Assembly: GCF_014646335.1 (NCBI RefSeq) | Contig: NZ_BMNG01000002.1 | Span: 496,001-560,000, forward strand | Source of the DNA: Streptomyces lasiicapitis | GTDB lineage: Bacteria; Actinomycetota; Actinomycetes; Streptomycetales; Streptomycetaceae | Direction of reading: 5' to 3' | DNA length: 64,000 nucleotides | Shown: positions 48,101 to 60,300 of the stretch, piece after piece | How the letters are laid out: every line of letters starts with the position of its first letter | Numbering within the stretch: position 1 is the first letter of the stretch | Notes under the pieces: generated by a model | Database searches by the model: none | Seen by the model: the letters and a program-made list of their open reading frames with translations, nothing else | Told to the model about the DNA's origin: nothing | Made by a program: the position numbers and the translations under genes

Positions 48101-50415
48101 CGGCGCTGCACTCCTGTCTGCTCCGCGCCCGTGACGGCGGCCCCGACCGGGCCGCCATGCCGTTCGCCTGGAACGACGTCGCCTTCCACGGGCCGTGCGG
48201 TCCGGCGGTGCGCGTGCGGGTGTCGCCGGGGGCGTCCGAGCAGGAGGTGTCGGTGGTGGTGGCGGACGCGGAGGGGGTGCCTGCGGTGAGCGTGCGCTCG
48301 CTGGTGGCCCGGCCGGTGTCCGCCGAGCAGTTGCGGGCTTCTGGGGGGCTTCGGGACGCGATGTTCCGTCTTACGTGGACGGCCGAGCCCGGTGGGGCAG
48401 GTGTGCCGGGCGCGCCGACCGGGACGCACGCGCCCGTGCGGATGGCGGTCCTCGGGGACGACGACCTGGGCCTGCCCGCCTCCGTACAACGCTTCGCCGA
48501 CCTGTCCGCGTACCGAGCGGCGATGGGATCGGGTACGACGGCTCCCGATGCCGTCCTCGTGGCTCTCGGCGCGGACCCGCGCGACGGTCGCGACCACGAC
48601 GAGGCGGCGCGCGCACGGGAGTTGACCTGCCGCGGGCTGGAGCTGTTGCAGGCCTGGCTCGCGGAGGAGCGGGGGAGCACGGCGCGCCTTGTCCTCGTCA
48701 CGCGCGGCGCGTCGGGCGCGCCGGACGACGAGCACTCGGCGCCCGACGAGTCCGCAACGCCCGACGGGGATCCGGGGCCCGCCGACGATCCCGCCGCGGC
48801 GGCGGTCTGGGGTCTGGTGCGCTCGGCCCAGGCGGAGCACCCGGGCCGTTTCGTGCTGGCCGATCTGGACGGCCACCCCGACTCCACGGCCGCGCTCGAC
48901 ACCGCCGTGGCCACCGCCCTGGCCACGGAAGAGCCCCAACTAGCGCTCCGCGCAGGCCAGTTCCTCGTACCCCGCCTCGAACGCGCCCGACCGCCGGCCC
49001 AGGACACCGCCCCCGCGTGGGACACCCGTGGCACCGTGCTGGTGACCGGCGCGTCCGGGGTGCTGGGGCGTGCCGTGGCCCGGCATCTGGTCGCCACTCA
49101 TGGCGTACGCCGACTGCTGCTCGTAAGCCGACGCGGAGGCGACACTCCCGAGGCACCAGTCCTGGAGGCCGAACTGACCGTGCTCGGCGCGGAGGTGACG
49201 TGGGCGGCATGTGACGTCGGCGACCGCGCCGCGGTGGCCGCGCTGCTGAAGTCGGTGCCCGCCGAGCACCCGCTCACGGCCGTCGTGCACGCGGCCGGTG
49301 TACTGGACGACGGCGTGATCCCGGCGCTGTCGGCGGAACGCGTCGACCGGGTGTTCCGGCCCAAGGCGGACGGCGCGTGCCACCTCGACGAGCTGACCCG
49401 CACCGGTGAGCCGCCGGTGTTCGTGGTGTTCTCGTCGGCCGCGGCCACGCTGGGCAGCGCGGGCCAGGGCAACTACGCGGCGGCGAACGCGTTCGTGGAT
49501 ACGTTGGTACGCCGCCGACGCCGCGCCGGACTGCCCGCGCTGTCGCTCGCCTGGGGTCTGTGGGCCGAGGCAGGCGACATGACGGCCGGGTTGGAGCGTG
49601 CCGACCGGGCCCGGATGTCGCGCTCCGGCGTCCAGGCCCTCTCGACCGAGGACGGCCTGGCCCTCTTCGACGCGGCCCGCGCGGCGGACGAGCCGCTGCT
49701 GCTGCCCGTCCGCCTTGACCTGTCCGTGCTGCGGGCGCGTCCCGACACGCTGCCACCGGTGTTGCGCGGCTTGGTGCGGGCCCCGGCGCGGCGGGGCGGC
49801 GCCCGGTCCGATGCCGGGGCGCTGCGGCGCCGTCTCGCCGCGCTGCCCCCGGCCGAGCGGAACCGGCAACTGGTCGATCTGGTCCACGCCGAGACCGCCA
49901 CCGTCCTCGGCTACGCGACGCCGGAGGCGGTGGGACGGGACCGGGCGTTCAAGGACCTCGGCTTCGACTCGCTGACCGCCGTGGAACTCCGCAACCGCCT
50001 CACGGCGGCGACCGGGCTGCGACTGCCCCCCACCTTGGTCTTCGACCACCCCACCCCCGTGGCCCTCGCCGAACACCTCGCCACCGAACTCGCCCCCCGG
50101 GACGAGGAGTCCGATGCCCACCGCGACACCGAACGCCAGGTGCGCGAGGCCCTGGCCGCCATCCCGCTGCTCCGCCTGCGCGACGCGGGCCTCCTCGACG
50201 CGCTGCTGGAGCTGGCGGGTCACGGTGTCGGGGGCACAGCGCTGCCGGACGGCAACGGAGTCGGCTCGGATTCCGGTTCGGTGTCCGACTCGATCGATTC
50301 GATGGATGCCGAGGGGTTGCTGGCTATGGCGTTGAACAGCCCCGACAACACCCCGACCACCAACCGGAACAACGCGGCGCACGCCGAGACGGAGGACCGC
50401 GATGCCGGTAGGTGA
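39106..50415 (+). CDS. norA': Type I PKS, two modules (NorA'-like): KS-AT-DH-KR-ACP x2
   Basis: 3769 residues. N-terminal coiled-coil docking segment ([20 protein letters not shown]). Module 1: KS (C218), AT (S729; YASH 830-833, methylmalonyl), DH (H1037, D1209), KR (Y1658, LDD), ACP (S1826). Module 2: KS (C2048), AT (S2508; YASH from 2608, methylmalonyl), DH (H2816, D2998), KR (Y3457, LDD), ACP (S3622). C-terminal docking region 3665-3769 ([14 protein letters not shown]). Both modules would add a methyl-branched conjugated double bond, the extra units that separate spectinabilin from aureothin. The ATG at 39106 is chosen for the docking helix; its ribosome site is weak, and an in-frame GTG at 39037 is the alternative. 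The KS1-AT1 linker is long and repetitive (Glu/Ala/Pro/Thr). It overlaps the next gene by 14 nt. Confidence 0.94.
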   Translation: MSHDTHDSSSARGTHDDRTLDYLKRLSAELGRTRERLRLAEEAGREPVALVSMACRFPGGVASPEDLWDLVASATDGVSALPADRGWDVEGLYHPDPDQPGTCYAREGGFLADIASFDAALFEISPRDALVMDPQQRLLLEVSWETFERAGLTPAAVRGSRTGVFTGMMGQDYTDRRPGTHPEHEGRLETGRAASVASGRVAYTFGLEGPAVTLDTACSSSLVALHLAVQALRNGECDLALAGGATLMSSPATLLEFSRQRVLSPDGRCKAFAGQADGTGLAEGVGVVLLERLSDARRHGHPVLAVVSGSAVNQDGASNGLTAPNGPSQQRVIRAALTNAGLTAADVDAVEAHGTGTRLGDPIEAQAILATYGQGRDAEHPLWLGSLKSNLGHTQAAAGIAGVMKTVMALRHGVLPPTLHVDAPTPHVDWSGDAVRLLTASRPWPETGRPRRAGVSSFGISGTNAHVIVEAAPAGDGGSGGGGGDARRAAVEATEAAPGMEAAEAAEVAPGTEAAEVTGATEAAPDAEPTPGTPDASATPTTPDTAPPSPLPWVLSAGSPTALRAQAARLRDHLAAHPALRPADVAYSLATTRASLSHRAVVVGRDHGQLLLTLGELASGEPGGNLVEDVARDPGRTVFVFPGQGSQWTGMAVDLWNSSPVFRARMEACAAALAPHVDWSLRDVVFGVADDCDKDRVDVVQPVLWAVMVSLAELWRSYGVEPAAVVGHSQGEIAAACVAGALSLDDGARVVALRSRLVGECLAGAGGMVSVTAPVAEVRARLEGFGGTLALAAVNGPSSVVLSGDPDALDELTADCERDGVRTRRIAVDYASHSPQVELLRADLLTTLAGIRPRAGELPLYSTVTGGIVAGEELTADYWYRNLRRTVRLSDAVERLAATGHGTFVECSPHPVLSLGLTETLGGLGRDGLVTGTLHRDDGGLDRFLRSLGELYAGGLCPDWEKVFAGTGARRVPLPTYAFERQRYWLGATAPAGDVGSVGLSPLDHPWWGAVTDLPDSGGFLLTGRLSRETHPWLADHAVDDAVLLPGTAFLELAVAAAEQVDCDGVAELTLAAPLVLPPRGGVHLRALVGPADAHGDRPVTLHSRPEDTPDRPWTRQADGTLTRAAHRPRQDEADLSEWPPPGAEPLPVEGVYEDLAALSLRYGPRFRGLRAAWRQGDEVFAEVALPGGGGGDEDGDGDGFAVHPALLDAALHAAAVVGDGGTSAIGPRLPFSWSGVRVHAVGATRLRVRVSSAGPDAVALEAVDATGAPVVSVDSLALRPVALDDLRAAGPVPTDSLYAVGWVPAPVAPAAANGRPGTWAVVGGEAEGSTAIAVALDAAGAEVRRETELAAAIASQDPPDAVLWELPVPSPDSDGPAAAARSAVAGVLTLIQDWLADDRSASARLVVMTRGAVAVNDDETADPALAAVWGLLRSAQAENPERLVLVDFDGQEPLAAAEALAAAVGGDEPQVALRAGEAFAPRLRRVAPYESETETADGADVGDGFDSDGTVLVTGASGVLGRVVARHLVEAHGVRHLLLVSRRGADAPGAGELTTHLRELGASVCWAACDAADRAALAEVLADVPPDHALCGVVHAAGVLDDGVVPSLSPERIDTVFRPKADAAVNLHELTRDADLSAFVVFSSAAGTFGTAGQGGYAAANAFLDAFACVRRAQGLPALSLAWGLWAETSAMTGQMSDTDRDRLRRAGVSGLSAEEGVALLDASLAAGAPVVVPAHLDLAAVRAGAAADGVPALLRALVRPPARRAAVGADGDSALARDLAGLAPDDRTAKVLDMVRAQAAAVLGHAGSAAVEPGRAFKELGFDSLTAVELRNRLTRVTGLRLPATLVFDRPTPQELAAYLCGRLSGGRDRRARPPVRAAVRADEPIAVVGMACRFPGGIGSPEDLWDLVDRGADAVSAFPTDRGWSLDPGTYAAKGGFLRDAAQFDPEFFGISPREAVAMDPQQRLLLEVSWEALERAGLDPKGLRGSRTGVFAGLMYHDYTTRLGTITDDIAGYLGTGGSGSVATGRIAYTFGFEGPAVTVDTACSSSLVALHLAAQALRGGDCDLALAGGVTVMCTPNAFTEFSRQGALAADARCKPFAAAADGTVWGEGAGVLLVERLSDARRRGHRVLAVVRGSAVNQDGASNGLTAPNGPSQERVITQALAGAQLAPADVDAVEAHGTGTTLGDPIEAQALLATYGQRRPDDRPLWLGSVKSNLGHPQAAAGVAGVIKTVMALRRGVLPRTLHVDAPSPHVDWSSGGVRLLTEARPWPDTDRPRRAAVSSFGISGTNAHVILEQAPAGSDVDTAPPAQPTHAPTSAQVADAPVPLTLSARTEPALRAQATALRKHLAAAPDLDAVDIAHSLLTTRATLEHRAVVLGGDRDALLSGLAAVAQGREVPTAVEGLAGDPGRTVFVFPGQGAQWPGMAAELWDASSVFRDRLTECAEALSPYVDWSLTDVVQGTAAGVDEDRVDVVQPVLWAVMVSLAELWRSYGVEPAAVVGHSQGEIAAACVAGGLSLDDGARVVALRSRALTAIAGRGGMVSLATTPARAEELVAEWWGRISVAAVNGPASVVVSGDTAAVDELLAHCERTGLWARRIPVDYASHSPHVEAARERIARDLAGIRPRTGDVAFLSTLTGKFQDTAGLDADYWYRNLREPVRFEPAVRELIAHGFGAFVEASPHPMLTMALREVIEERPGTPGVAVASLRRDEGGTGRFLTSVAEAYVHGVAVDWSAAWAGRAPRVVDLPTYPFQRRRFWLDTPTGAGDVTAAGLGRPDHPLLGARVALADSAEAVLTARWSLDTHPWLADHTVADTVVVPGTAFLELAALAGAETGCPHVRELIQELPLVLAERGAVRVQVRVGAPEEDGARSLGVYARAEDAASEDPWACHARGSLTAAEAGTVPALDGAWPPAGAVPVDLSALSGSSGAPGAPDSSDFYERLDEIGLGYGPMFRGLHTAWRLGDEIFAEAALPDENHAEAGSYQAHPALLDSALHSCLLRARDGGPDRAAMPFAWNDVAFHGPCGPAVRVRVSPGASEQEVSVVVADAEGVPAVSVRSLVARPVSAEQLRASGGLRDAMFRLTWTAEPGGAGVPGAPTGTHAPVRMAVLGDDDLGLPASVQRFADLSAYRAAMGSGTTAPDAVLVALGADPRDGRDHDEAARARELTCRGLELLQAWLAEERGSTARLVLVTRGASGAPDDEHSAPDESATPDGDPGPADDPAAAAVWGLVRSAQAEHPGRFVLADLDGHPDSTAALDTAVATALATEEPQLALRAGQFLVPRLERARPPAQDTAPAWDTRGTVLVTGASGVLGRAVARHLVATHGVRRLLLVSRRGGDTPEAPVLEAELTVLGAEVTWAACDVGDRAAVAALLKSVPAEHPLTAVVHAAGVLDDGVIPALSAERVDRVFRPKADGACHLDELTRTGEPPVFVVFSSAAATLGSAGQGNYAAANAFVDTLVRRRRRAGLPALSLAWGLWAEAGDMTAGLERADRARMSRSGVQALSTEDGLALFDAARAADEPLLLPVRLDLSVLRARPDTLPPVLRGLVRAPARRGGARSDAGALRRRLAALPPAERNRQLVDLVHAETATVLGYATPEAVGRDRAFKDLGFDSLTAVELRNRLTAATGLRLPPTLVFDHPTPVALAEHLATELAPRDEESDAHRDTERQVREALAAIPLLRLRDAGLLDALLELAGHGVGGTALPDGNGVGSDSGSVSDSIDSMDAEGLLAMALNSPDNTPTTNRNNAAHAETEDRDAGR

Positions 50416-53400
50416 CCAGAGGCTCGTCGAGGCGCTGCGGGTCTCGCTCAAGGAGGCCGAGGCGCTGCGCGCGCGGACCCGTGAACTGACCGCAGCCGCC
50501 CACGAGCCCGTGGCCGTCGTCGCGATGGGCTGCCGCTTCCCCGGCGGCGTCCGTTCCGCGGCGGACCTGTGGCACCTCGTGGCCACCGGAACCGACGCGG
50601 TCTCGGCGTTCCCCACCGACCGCGGCTGGGACACCGAAGCGCTCTTCGACCCGGACCCCGACCGGCCCGGCCGCACCTACGCCCGCGAAGGAGCCTTCCT
50701 CGACGACGCCGCGGAGTTCGACGCCGATCTGTTCGGCATCAGCCCGCGCGAGGCGGCCGCCATGGACCCCCAGCAGCGGCTGCTCCTGGAGACCGCGTGG
50801 GAGACGTTCGAACGTGCGGGCGTCGACCCCGGGGGCCTGAAGGGGCAACCTGTAGGGGCCTTCGTCGGGTCGGTGCTCATGACCAGCGGCGGCGGTGCCG
50901 CGACGGGCGAGGGCACGGAGGGGCACCAGCTCACCGGGGGCGCGGCGAGCGTGCTGTCGGGGCGCCTCGCGTACACCTTCGGCCTCGAAGGCCCGGCGAT
51001 GACCGTCGACACCGCGTGCTCCGCGTCGCTGGCGTCGGTGCACCTGGCCGTGCAGGCGCTGCGGCAGCGCGAGTGCACCATGGCGCTGGCCGGTGGCGCC
51101 GCCGTGATGACGACACCGGGGATCTTCGTCGAGTTCAGCCGGCAGCGGGGACTCGCCCCCGACGGCCGGTGCAAGGCGTTCGCCGCGGCGGCGGACGGCA
51201 CCGGCTGGGGCGAGGGCGTCGGCCTGGTGCTCCTTGAGCGGCTGTCCGACGCGCGCCGCAACGGGCATCCCGTACTCGCCGTCGTACGCGGCTCCGCGGT
51301 CAACCAGGACGGCGCGTCCAACGGCCTCACGGCCCCCAACGGCCCCTCCCAGCAACGCGTGATCCGGCAGGCACTCGCCGCCGCCCGCCTGTCGGCCGAC
51401 CTGATCGATGCCGTGGAGGCGCACGGCACCGGCACCACCCTCGGCGACCCCATCGAGGCCCAGGCACTCCTAGCGACGTACGGCCAGGACCGCCCCGCCG
51501 ACCGCCCGCTCTGGCTCGGCTCCATCAAGTCCAACATCGGCCACACGCAGGGCGCGGCGGGCATCGCCGGGCTGATCAAGATGGTCATGGCCCTGCGGCA
51601 CGGCGTACTCCCGAGGACCCTGCACGTCGATGAGCCCTCGCCGCACGTGGACTGGGCCTCGGGTGCGGTGCGGTTGCTGACCGAGGAGCGCGAGTGGCCG
51701 CGGACGGGGCGCCCGCGGCGGGTGGGTGTGTCTTCCTTCGGGATCAGTGGCACCAACGCGCATGTGATTTTGGAGGAGGCTCCTGCGGGGGCCGGGCGGG
51801 ACGAGGGCGCGCTCACCCCGCCACCTCTCGCCCCGCCCCCCGTACCCCTCGTGCTCTCCGCACGCGGAGAGCAAGCCCTCCGAGAGCAATCGCGGCGCCT
51901 GGCCGCCCACGTCCGCGCCCGGCCCGCCGCCCGCCCCGCGGACATCGGCCGCTCCCTGGCCACCTCCCGCGCGACCCTCGACCGCCGCGCCGTGCTGTGG
52001 GCCCGCGACCGGGACGAACTGCTCGCGGGACTCACGGCCCTCGCCGAGGACCGCCCCGCCCCTGGCCTCGTCCGGGGTACGGCAACCGACGCCGCCCCGG
52101 CGTTCCTCTTCGCCGGACAGGGCAGCCAGCGACCGGGCATGGGCCGTGAACTGGCCGACGCCTTCCCGGTGTTCGCGGAAGCGCTGGAGACGGTCGCGAA
52201 CAGCCTCGCCCCGTATCTCGACCGCCCGCTCCGCGACGTCCTGTACGCGGTCGAGGGCACGCCGACCGCCGCACTCCTGGAGCAGACCGCCTACACCCAG
52301 CCGGCCCTGTTCGCGTACGAAGTGGCGCTGTTCAGGCTGCTCACGCACTGGGGGCTCGCCCCCGCCCTGTTGCTCGGCCACTCGGTCGGCGAGCTGGCGG
52401 CGGCGCACGTCGCCGGAGTGCTCTCGCTCCCGGACGCGTGCGCCCTCGTCGCCGCCCGGGGCCGCCTCATGCAGGACGCGCCGGGCAGCGGCGCGATGGT
52501 CGCGGTGCGGGCGACGGAGGCGGAGATCCTGCCGGACGTCGCGGCCCACGCGGACGAAGTCGCCGTCGCCGCCGTCAACGGCCCCGCGTCCGTGGTCGTC
52601 TCCGGTACGGAGAGCACGGTGCTCGACATCGCCGCGCGCTGGCGCGACAAGGGCCGCAAGACGCGGCGGCTACGGGTGAGCCACGCCTTCCACTCCCCAC
52701 AACTCGCCGGAATGCTCGACGAGTTCGGCCAGGTCGCCCGCAAACTCACCTTCCACCCACCGCGCATCCCGATCGTCTCGGACGTCACGGGGGACATCGC
52801 CACCGCCGAGGAGCTGTGCTCGCCGGAATATTGGGTGCGGCACGCCCACGCCACCGTGCGCTTCCACGACGGGATGCGGCGGCTGCTCGCCGCGGGGACG
52901 CGTACGTTCCTGGAGATCGGGCCGTCCGGGACGCTCACGGCCATGGCCGAGGACTGCGTCGCCGGGCAGCGGCCGGGAACCGCGACGGCGGTGATCCCGG
53001 TCGCGCGCGCCGGCCGCCCGGAGGCCGACACCGTACGCACGGCGGTGTCCGAGGCGTTCGCCCACGGCGCCCGGGTCGACTGGACCCGCTTCTTCGACGG
53101 CACCGGGGCCCGTGTCGTCGACCTGCCCACGTACCCCTTCCAACGCCACCGCTACCCCTGGAGCAGCACGGCGGGAACCGACGCCGCTCCGACCGCAGTC
53201 GGCCTGTCGGGCCTCCAACACCCGCTGCTCGGTGCGTCCTTGGAGCTCGCGGACGCCCAGGGCGTCGTGCTGACGGGGACGCTGTCGCGCCGCACCGAGG
53301 CGTGGCTCGGCGACCACGTCATGCTCGGCGCCGTCCTCGTACCCGGTACCGCCGTCGTCGAAATGGGCCTCCGCGCCGGCGTCGAGACCGGGTGCCGACG

Positions 53401-56400
53401 GCTGGTGGAGCTGACCCAGGAGGCACCCCTGCTCCTGCCCGAACGCGGCGCCGTCCACCTCCAGGTGAAGGTCGGCCCCGCCGCGGGCGAGGACGGTCAC
53501 CGCCCGCTGGGCGTGTACTCCCGCAGCGAGGACGCCCTCACCGACGAACCCTGGACGTGCCACGCCCGTGGCGTCCTCGCCCCCGAGGCGACGGCCGCGC
53601 CGCTCCGCCCCGGCCAGGCATGGCCGCCTCCCGGCGCGGAACCGGTCCCGCTCGAAGGCTTCTACGACCGCATGGCCGACGCGGGCTTCGCCTACGGCCC
53701 CGCGTTCCGCGGCCTTTCGCGGGTGTGGCGCGTCGGCGACGAGGTGTACGCGGAGATCGCGCTCCCGGACGCGGCGCACTCTTCCGGCGCGGGTGCCGGT
53801 GGGTACGGACTGCATCCGGCGCAGCTGGACGCCGCGCTGCACGCTGCCGCGCTCCTTGCCGGAGGGGATCAGAGGGAAGGGACGAGGGCTTCGGTGTCGG
53901 CGTCGGAACCGGTGTCCGAACCGACGCAGACCCCCGCGCAGACGCAGAGGCCCGCACACGCACAGGCCCATGTGCGGGTCCCGTTCGCATGGCATGACGT
54001 GTCCTTCCACGGCGCGGGCGGACCGGCCCTGCGGGCGCGGCTGAGTCCGGCGGGTGCGGACGCGGTGTCCCTCGCCCTGTGGGACGAGCACGGGGCCCCG
54101 GTGGCGTCGGCCGGATCGCTGGTCACCCGCCAGGTCTCCGCCCACCAGCTCCGCGCGACCGGTACCCACGACACCCTGTTCCACGTCGACTGGGCGGAGA
54201 CGGAGCTGCCCCCGTCGGCCCCGCCCGCACGTCGCGCCGTCCTCGGGGACGACGCGCTGGCGGCGCAGCTCGGCGCCCAGGCGTATGCCGACCTCGGCGC
54301 GCTGGCGACGGCGATCGAATCGGGGGAGCCCGTACCGGAGTTGGTGGTGGCGTCGTACGCAGGAGACGACGCAGCCGCAGCCGCAGCCGCCCCCCAGGTC
54401 GAAGCCCGAGGGGGCGACCCCACGCACCACGCCGCCACCAACCACGCAGACATCGCCCGCTCCCTCACCCACTCCGCCCTCGACACCCTCCAGACCTGGC
54501 TCGCCACCACTCAACTCCACAACTCCCGCCTGGTGTTCGCGACCCGCAGCGCCATCGCAGCCGCCGCCGAAGAACAGATCGCCGACGTGGCCGCCGCCGC
54601 GCTCTGGGGCCTGGTGCGAGCCGCGCAGGCCGAGAACCCGGGACGGTTCGTGCTCGTCGACACGGACGGGCGGCCCGAGTCGGCGGCAGCACTACCCGCG
54701 GCCCTGACCGCCGACGAACCCCAATGCGCCGTGCGAGCAGGGCAGTTGCTCACCCCCCGACTGACCCGCGGACTACCGGCAGGCACACTCCTGCCCCCGC
54801 CCGGCGCACGCGAATGGCGCGTAGACCTGACCGGTGGAGGAACCGTCGACGACCTCGTCCTCACCCCCTCCCCGGAGGCCGCCGCCCCCCTCGCGGCCGG
54901 GCAGGTCCGGGTCGCCGTGCGCGCCGCCGGGCTCAACTTCCGGGACGTCGTCATGGCCCTCGGCATGGTGCCCGACCGGCGGGCACTGGGCGGGGAGATC
55001 GCGGGCGTCGTCACCGAGGTGGGGGCAGACGTCCAACAACTCGCCCCCGGCGACCGGGTGTTCGGGCTCGCTGCCGGATGCCTCGGGCCGGTCGCCGTCG
55101 TCGACCACCGCATGATCGCCCGGATTCCCCGGGACTGGTCGTTCCCGCAGGCGGCGTCCGTTCCCGTCACGTTCCTCACGGCGTACGAGGGTCTCGTCGA
55201 CCTGGCCGACGTCCGACCCGGCGACGCGGTGCTCGTGCACGCGGCGGCGGGCGGCGTCGGGATGGCCGCCGTACAACTGGCGCAGCACCTAGGCGCCGAG
55301 GTGTTCGCGACGGCGAGCCCCGCCAAGTGGGACGCGGTACGCGCCCTCGGTGTCGACGACGAGCATCTCGCCTCCTCCCGTACCGGAGAGTTCGAGGCCC
55401 GGTTCGCGGAGACGAGCGGCGGCAGCGGTGGCAGTGCCCGTGTCCGTGGCATCGACGTCGTACTGAACTCGCTCGTGCGCGAGCTGACCGACGCGTCGCT
55501 GCGGCTGCTGCGGCCGGGCGGCAGGTTCGTCGAGATGGGCAAGACCGACATCCGCGACGCCGATGACATCGCTGCCCGGTACGACGGTGTCGCCTACCGC
55601 GCGTTCGACCTGATGGACGCCGGGCCCGAGCGCATCGCCGGGATGCTGGCGGAGATCGTCGAGCTGTTCGAGCGCGGGCGGCTGCGGCCGGTGCCGGTGA
55701 CGGCGTGGGACGTACGGCAGGCGCCCGCCGCGTTCCGGTTCCTGGCCCAGGCCCGGCACGTGGGCAAGGTCGTCCTGACGATGCCGCCGGTGTGGGATCC
55801 GGAGGGGACTGTCCTGGTCACCGGTGCCTTCGGCGCTCTCGGCCGCGAGGTGGCCCGGCATCTGGTGCGCACCCACCAGGTGCGGCACCTCGTGCTCGCG
55901 GGCCGCCGCGGGCCGGACACCGAGGGAGCGGCGGAACTCGTGGCCGAGCTGCGCGCGGCGGGCGCGACGACGGCGCGGGCCGCGGCCTGCGACGTCGCCG
56001 ACCGGGCCGCCGTGGCGGAGCTGCTGGCGTCCGTACCGGCCGGGCATCCGCTGACCGCCGTGGTGCACACGGCGGGCGTACTCGACGACGGAGTCCTGGA
56101 GTCGCTGACGCCCGAGCGGGTGGACGCCGCCTTCCGGCCGAAGGCCGACGGCGCCTGGCACCTGCACGAGCTGACCCGCGACGAGAACCTGGCCGCGTTC
56201 GTCGTCTTCTCCTCCGCCGCGGGCACCCTGGGCGCCCCCGGCCAGGCCAACTACGCGGCCGCCAACGCTTTCCTCGACGCGCTGGCCAGGCACCGCCACG
56301 ACACCGGCCGCCCCGCGACGTCCCTGGCCTGGGGCCGCTGGGCCGTGTCCGGGGGAATGGGGACGGGGCAGGGGCCGGGGAAGCCGGCTCCGGCAGGTCC

Positions 56401-57256
56401 CGTGGACCAAGCAGGTCCCAAGAACCCGGCAGGTCCCAAGAACCCGGCAGGTCCCACGAACCCGGCAGGTCCCGCAACCCCCGCAGGTCCCGCCGACCGC
56501 ATGGGCCACTCCCGCGCAGCCACCCTCTCCACCGAAGACGGCCTCGCCCTCTTCGACGCGGCACTCGCCGCAGGCGAACCGGTGTCCGTGCCGACCAGGA
56601 TCGACCCACGCGAACTGCGCGCCGCAGCAGGCAACGGCACCCTCCCCGCCCTGCTCCGCGGCCTGGTCCACACCACCGCGACAGCGGCGGAGCCCGGCGC
56701 GGCGGACACGCTGCGCACGCGCTTGGCGTCGCTGGCGCCGGAGGACAGGAGCGCGGCCGTACTCGATCTCGTACGCAGCCAAATCGCCCTGGTTCTAGGG
56801 CACATGACGCCCGCTCACGTGGAACCGCACCGCCCCTTCCAGGAGCTCGGGTTCGACTCCCTCACCGCCGTGGAGCTGCGCAACCGCCTGGGCGCCACGA
56901 CCGGTCTGACCCTGCCCACCACCCTGGTGTTCGACCGCCCGACGCCCGCCGCGCTGAGCGACCACGTCGAGGCGGAACTCCTCGCGGGCCTCGGCTCGCC
57001 GGTCGACTCGGCCCTCTCCCGGCTCGACGACTGGGCGACGCGCCTCGCGGCGACGCGACTCGACGACGGCGAGCGGGAACGAGTGGCGGACCGGCTGCGC
57101 GCGCTCGCCCGGAAGTGGGGCGAGGACACGCCAGGGCGCCCGCAGGACGGGACGGGGCCCGCCCGGGGCGACGGAACGACCGTCGCCGGCGAACTCGACC
57201 TGGCGACCGACGACGAAGTCATCGACTTCATCAGCAAGGAGCTGGGCATCTCCTGA
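50402..57256 (+). CDS. norB: Type I PKS, fully reducing module (NorB/AurB-like): KS-AT-DH-ER-KR-ACP
   Basis: 2284 residues. Docking helix 1-32, KS 36-455 (C206), AT about 566-900 (GHSVGE S661; HAFH 761-764, hence malonyl-CoA), DH about 938-1220 (H972 in [13 protein letters not shown]1143), ER about 1465-1785 ([27 protein letters not shown]), KR 1800-1990 (Y1951, LDD), ACP (S2153). The C-terminal docking tail is [15 protein letters not shown]. This is the only malonyl-type AT and the only ER in the visible assembly line. That is exactly what the unbranched carbon and saturated CH2 of the tetrahydrofuran region require. An 18-bp tandem repeat inserts AGPxNP hexapeptides into the KR. Confidence 0.94.
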   Translation: MPVGDQRLVEALRVSLKEAEALRARTRELTAAAHEPVAVVAMGCRFPGGVRSAADLWHLVATGTDAVSAFPTDRGWDTEALFDPDPDRPGRTYAREGAFLDDAAEFDADLFGISPREAAAMDPQQRLLLETAWETFERAGVDPGGLKGQPVGAFVGSVLMTSGGGAATGEGTEGHQLTGGAASVLSGRLAYTFGLEGPAMTVDTACSASLASVHLAVQALRQRECTMALAGGAAVMTTPGIFVEFSRQRGLAPDGRCKAFAAAADGTGWGEGVGLVLLERLSDARRNGHPVLAVVRGSAVNQDGASNGLTAPNGPSQQRVIRQALAAARLSADLIDAVEAHGTGTTLGDPIEAQALLATYGQDRPADRPLWLGSIKSNIGHTQGAAGIAGLIKMVMALRHGVLPRTLHVDEPSPHVDWASGAVRLLTEEREWPRTGRPRRVGVSSFGISGTNAHVILEEAPAGAGRDEGALTPPPLAPPPVPLVLSARGEQALREQSRRLAAHVRARPAARPADIGRSLATSRATLDRRAVLWARDRDELLAGLTALAEDRPAPGLVRGTATDAAPAFLFAGQGSQRPGMGRELADAFPVFAEALETVANSLAPYLDRPLRDVLYAVEGTPTAALLEQTAYTQPALFAYEVALFRLLTHWGLAPALLLGHSVGELAAAHVAGVLSLPDACALVAARGRLMQDAPGSGAMVAVRATEAEILPDVAAHADEVAVAAVNGPASVVVSGTESTVLDIAARWRDKGRKTRRLRVSHAFHSPQLAGMLDEFGQVARKLTFHPPRIPIVSDVTGDIATAEELCSPEYWVRHAHATVRFHDGMRRLLAAGTRTFLEIGPSGTLTAMAEDCVAGQRPGTATAVIPVARAGRPEADTVRTAVSEAFAHGARVDWTRFFDGTGARVVDLPTYPFQRHRYPWSSTAGTDAAPTAVGLSGLQHPLLGASLELADAQGVVLTGTLSRRTEAWLGDHVMLGAVLVPGTAVVEMGLRAGVETGCRRLVELTQEAPLLLPERGAVHLQVKVGPAAGEDGHRPLGVYSRSEDALTDEPWTCHARGVLAPEATAAPLRPGQAWPPPGAEPVPLEGFYDRMADAGFAYGPAFRGLSRVWRVGDEVYAEIALPDAAHSSGAGAGGYGLHPAQLDAALHAAALLAGGDQREGTRASVSASEPVSEPTQTPAQTQRPAHAQAHVRVPFAWHDVSFHGAGGPALRARLSPAGADAVSLALWDEHGAPVASAGSLVTRQVSAHQLRATGTHDTLFHVDWAETELPPSAPPARRAVLGDDALAAQLGAQAYADLGALATAIESGEPVPELVVASYAGDDAAAAAAAPQVEARGGDPTHHAATNHADIARSLTHSALDTLQTWLATTQLHNSRLVFATRSAIAAAAEEQIADVAAAALWGLVRAAQAENPGRFVLVDTDGRPESAAALPAALTADEPQCAVRAGQLLTPRLTRGLPAGTLLPPPGAREWRVDLTGGGTVDDLVLTPSPEAAAPLAAGQVRVAVRAAGLNFRDVVMALGMVPDRRALGGEIAGVVTEVGADVQQLAPGDRVFGLAAGCLGPVAVVDHRMIARIPRDWSFPQAASVPVTFLTAYEGLVDLADVRPGDAVLVHAAAGGVGMAAVQLAQHLGAEVFATASPAKWDAVRALGVDDEHLASSRTGEFEARFAETSGGSGGSARVRGIDVVLNSLVRELTDASLRLLRPGGRFVEMGKTDIRDADDIAARYDGVAYRAFDLMDAGPERIAGMLAEIVELFERGRLRPVPVTAWDVRQAPAAFRFLAQARHVGKVVLTMPPVWDPEGTVLVTGAFGALGREVARHLVRTHQVRHLVLAGRRGPDTEGAAELVAELRAAGATTARAAACDVADRAAVAELLASVPAGHPLTAVVHTAGVLDDGVLESLTPERVDAAFRPKADGAWHLHELTRDENLAAFVVFSSAAGTLGAPGQANYAAANAFLDALARHRHDTGRPATSLAWGRWAVSGGMGTGQGPGKPAPAGPVDQAGPKNPAGPKNPAGPTNPAGPATPAGPADRMGHSRAATLSTEDGLALFDAALAAGEPVSVPTRIDPRELRAAAGNGTLPALLRGLVHTTATAAEPGAADTLRTRLASLAPEDRSAAVLDLVRSQIALVLGHMTPAHVEPHRPFQELGFDSLTAVELRNRLGATTGLTLPTTLVFDRPTPAALSDHVEAELLAGLGSPVDSALSRLDDWATRLAATRLDDGERERVADRLRALARKWGEDTPGRPQDGTGPARGDGTTVAGELDLATDDEVIDFISKELGIS
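56393..56500 (+). repeat. 18-bp coding minisatellite inside KR
   Basis: Six units of the form GCAGGTCCC followed by nine variable bases (units start at 56393, 56411, 56429, 56447, 56465 and 56483). The second and third are identical. They encode [36 protein letters not shown] as a loop after the KR catalytic region and before the post-KR helix. Confidence 0.85.
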
Positions 57257-57328
57257 CCCCCGGCAACGGCTCAGATGGGGCCCCAGCCCGGGCCGGACAA
57301 CGGTGACGTCTCGACGAGGTGGATTCAC

Positions 57329-60300
57329 ATGGTGACGGACGACCAGATTCGGTACTACCTCAAGAGGGTGACCGCCGACCTGCACGAAACCCGGGGCCGT
57401 CTGCGGGAGTTGGAGGACGCGGCCGGGGAGCCGATCGCGGTGGTGGCGATGGGCTGCCGCTATCCGGGCGGCGTCGCCTCGCCGGAGGACCTGTGGGATC
57501 TGGTCGCCGCCGGACGGGACGCCGTCGCGCCCTTCCCCGACGACCGCGGCTGGGACGTCGACGGCCTCTACGACCCGGACCCGGACCGTCTGGGGAAGTG
57601 CTATGCCCGCGAGGGCGGCTTCCTCGCGGACGTGGCGTCGTTCGACGCGGCCCTGTTCGGAGTGGGCCCGCGGGAGGCGCTGACGCTGGACCCGCAGCAG
57701 CGCCTGCTCCTCGAAGTGTCCTGGGAGACCTTCGAGCGCGCCGGACTCACGCCGGCCTCCCTGCGGGGGAGCAGGACCGGGGTCTTCGTCGGCACCAGCA
57801 GCCAGGAGTACGCGATGCTGCTGCAGAGCGCCCGGGAGACCTTCGAGGGCTACTCGACGGGATTCCTCGCCAGCGTGCTCTCGGGCCGCCTCGCCTACAC
57901 CTTCGGCCTCGAAGGCCCGGCGATCACCGTCGACACCGCCTGCTCGGCGTCCCTGACGGCCCTGCATCTGGCGGTGCGGGCGCTGCGGCAGGGCGAGTGC
58001 ACCATGGCCCTTGCCGGTGGCGCCTCGGTCATGACGACACCGAGCATGTTCGTCGAGTTCAGCCGCCAGCGCGGACTCGCGCCGGACGGGCGGTGCAAGC
58101 CGTTCGCCGCGGTGGCGGACGGCACCGGCTGGGGCGAGGGCGTCGGCCTGCTGCTGCTTGAGCGGCTGTCCGACGCGCACCGCAACGGCCATCCCGTACT
58201 CGCCGTCGTACGCGGTTCGGCGATGAACCAGGACGGCGCGTCCAACGGCCTCACCGCCCCCAACGGCCCTTCCCAGCAACGCGTGATCCGGGCGGCCCTC
58301 GCCGACGCGCGCCTCGACCTGGCCGACATCGACGCCGTCGAGGCGCACGGCACCGGCACCACCCTCGGCGACCCCATCGAGGCCCAGGCACTCCTCGCCA
58401 CCTATGGCCAGGACCGCCCCGCCGACCGGCCGCTCTGGCTCGGCTCCATCAAGTCCAACATCGGCCACACGCAGGCGGCGGCGGGCGTCGGCGGCGTCAT
58501 CAAGACGGTGATGGCGCTGCGCCGGGGAGTCCTGCCGCCCACCCTGCACGTGGACGAGCCGACCCCGCACGTGGACTGGTCCTCGGGCGCGGTGCGGCTG
58601 CTGACCGGGGCCCGCGACTGGCCCCGCGGCGACCGGCTGCGCCGGGCAGGCGTGTCGTCCTTCGGGATCAGCGGCACCAACGCCCATGTGATCCTTGAGG
58701 AGTCGGCGTACGACGCGTTCCCCGCGCCCGCAGTCGCGGCACCGGCACGGGCCGTACCGCTCGGAGCCGTCGCCGACTCCGGCCGCGCCGCCGACGCCGA
58801 CCGCGAGGTCGCCCCACCCCTGCCCTGGCTCATCACCGCGAGGACCGAAAAAGGCCTGCGCGAACAGGCGGCCCGGCTGCGCCACCACGTCCTCGCCCGG
58901 CCTGACCTGGCACCGGCCGACGTCAGCCACTCCCTCCTGACGTCACGTACCCGGTTCGACCACCGGGCCGTCGTGCTCGCCGACGACCGGGACGCGTACC
59001 TCGCGGGCCTCGCCGCCCTGGCCGAGGGGACGAGCGCCGAGGGAGTGGTGACGGGTGTCGCGAAGGAGCCGGGGAAACCGGTGTTCGTCTTCCCCGGCCA
59101 GGGCGCCCAATGGGAGGGCATGGCCGCCGAGTTGTGCCGCGACTCAGCGGTCTTCCGCGAGCGGCTGCACGAATGCGCCGACGCCGTGGCCCCGTACGCG
59201 GACTTCTCGCTCGTCGACGTCGTGTGCGGAGCCGAAGGGGCCGCGTCCCTGGCCCGGGTCGACGTGGTCCAGCCCGCGCTGTGGGCCATGATGGTGTCGC
59301 TCGCGGCGCTGTGGCGGTCCCACGGCGTGGAGCCCGGCGCCGTCGTGGGGCACTCCCAGGGCGAGATCGCCGCGGCGTGCGTCGCGGGCGCGCTCTCCCT
59401 GGACGACGGGGCGCGGATCGTGGCGCGGCGCTCCCGGCTCGTCGCCGAACGCCTGGCGGGCAGCGGGGGCATGGCGTTCCTCGCCCTGCCGGAGGACCGG
59501 GCGCGGGACCGGCTCTCGGAGTGGGGCACGCGCCTCTCCGTCGCCGCCGCCAACAGTCCCTCGTCCGTGGTGGTTTCGGGCGACGCCGAGGCCCTGGACG
59601 AGCTTCTGTACGCCGCCGAGCGGGAGGGGACACGGGCGATCCGCGTCGCGGTGGACTACGCGTCGCACTCGGCCCAGGTCGAGTCGCTGAAGGGCGAACT
59701 CCTCACCACCCTCGCGGGCGTCACCCCGAGGGCCGCCGCGATCCCCTTCTTCTCGACGGTCATGGGCGGCCAGGTCGACACCACCGGACTCGACGCCACG
59801 TACTGGTACCGGAACCTGCGCGAGACGGTCCGTTTCGACCCCACCGTGCGCGAACTCCTCGCGGCCGGACACCGCACGTACATCGAGATGAGCCCGCACC
59901 CGGTGCTCGCGGTGTCGGTGCAGGAGCTCCTAGAAGGCGCAGCAGCCGCCGAGAGCACGGGGAGCGTCGGCGACGGCACGGTGCTGACCTCGCTGCGGCG
60001 CGACGAGGGGCACCTGCTGCGCTTCCGCACCTCCGTGGCGGAGGCCCACGTCCAGGGGCTGCGGGTGGACTGGTCGTCCCGTGTGGGGCCGGGGGCCCGC
60101 CTCGTGGACCTGCCGACCCACGCGTTCCAGCGCCGCCGGTACTGGCCGGACGGGCTTCCCGCCGCGGTCCCGGCCCCGGAGGGCGACGAGAGCGCGGCCG
60201 CCCGCTTCCGGGAGCGCCTCGCGGAACTGCCCACGGGCGGCGGGGAACGCCTGGTCCTGGAGACGGTGTGCGAGCACACCGCCGCCGTACTGAACCTCGG

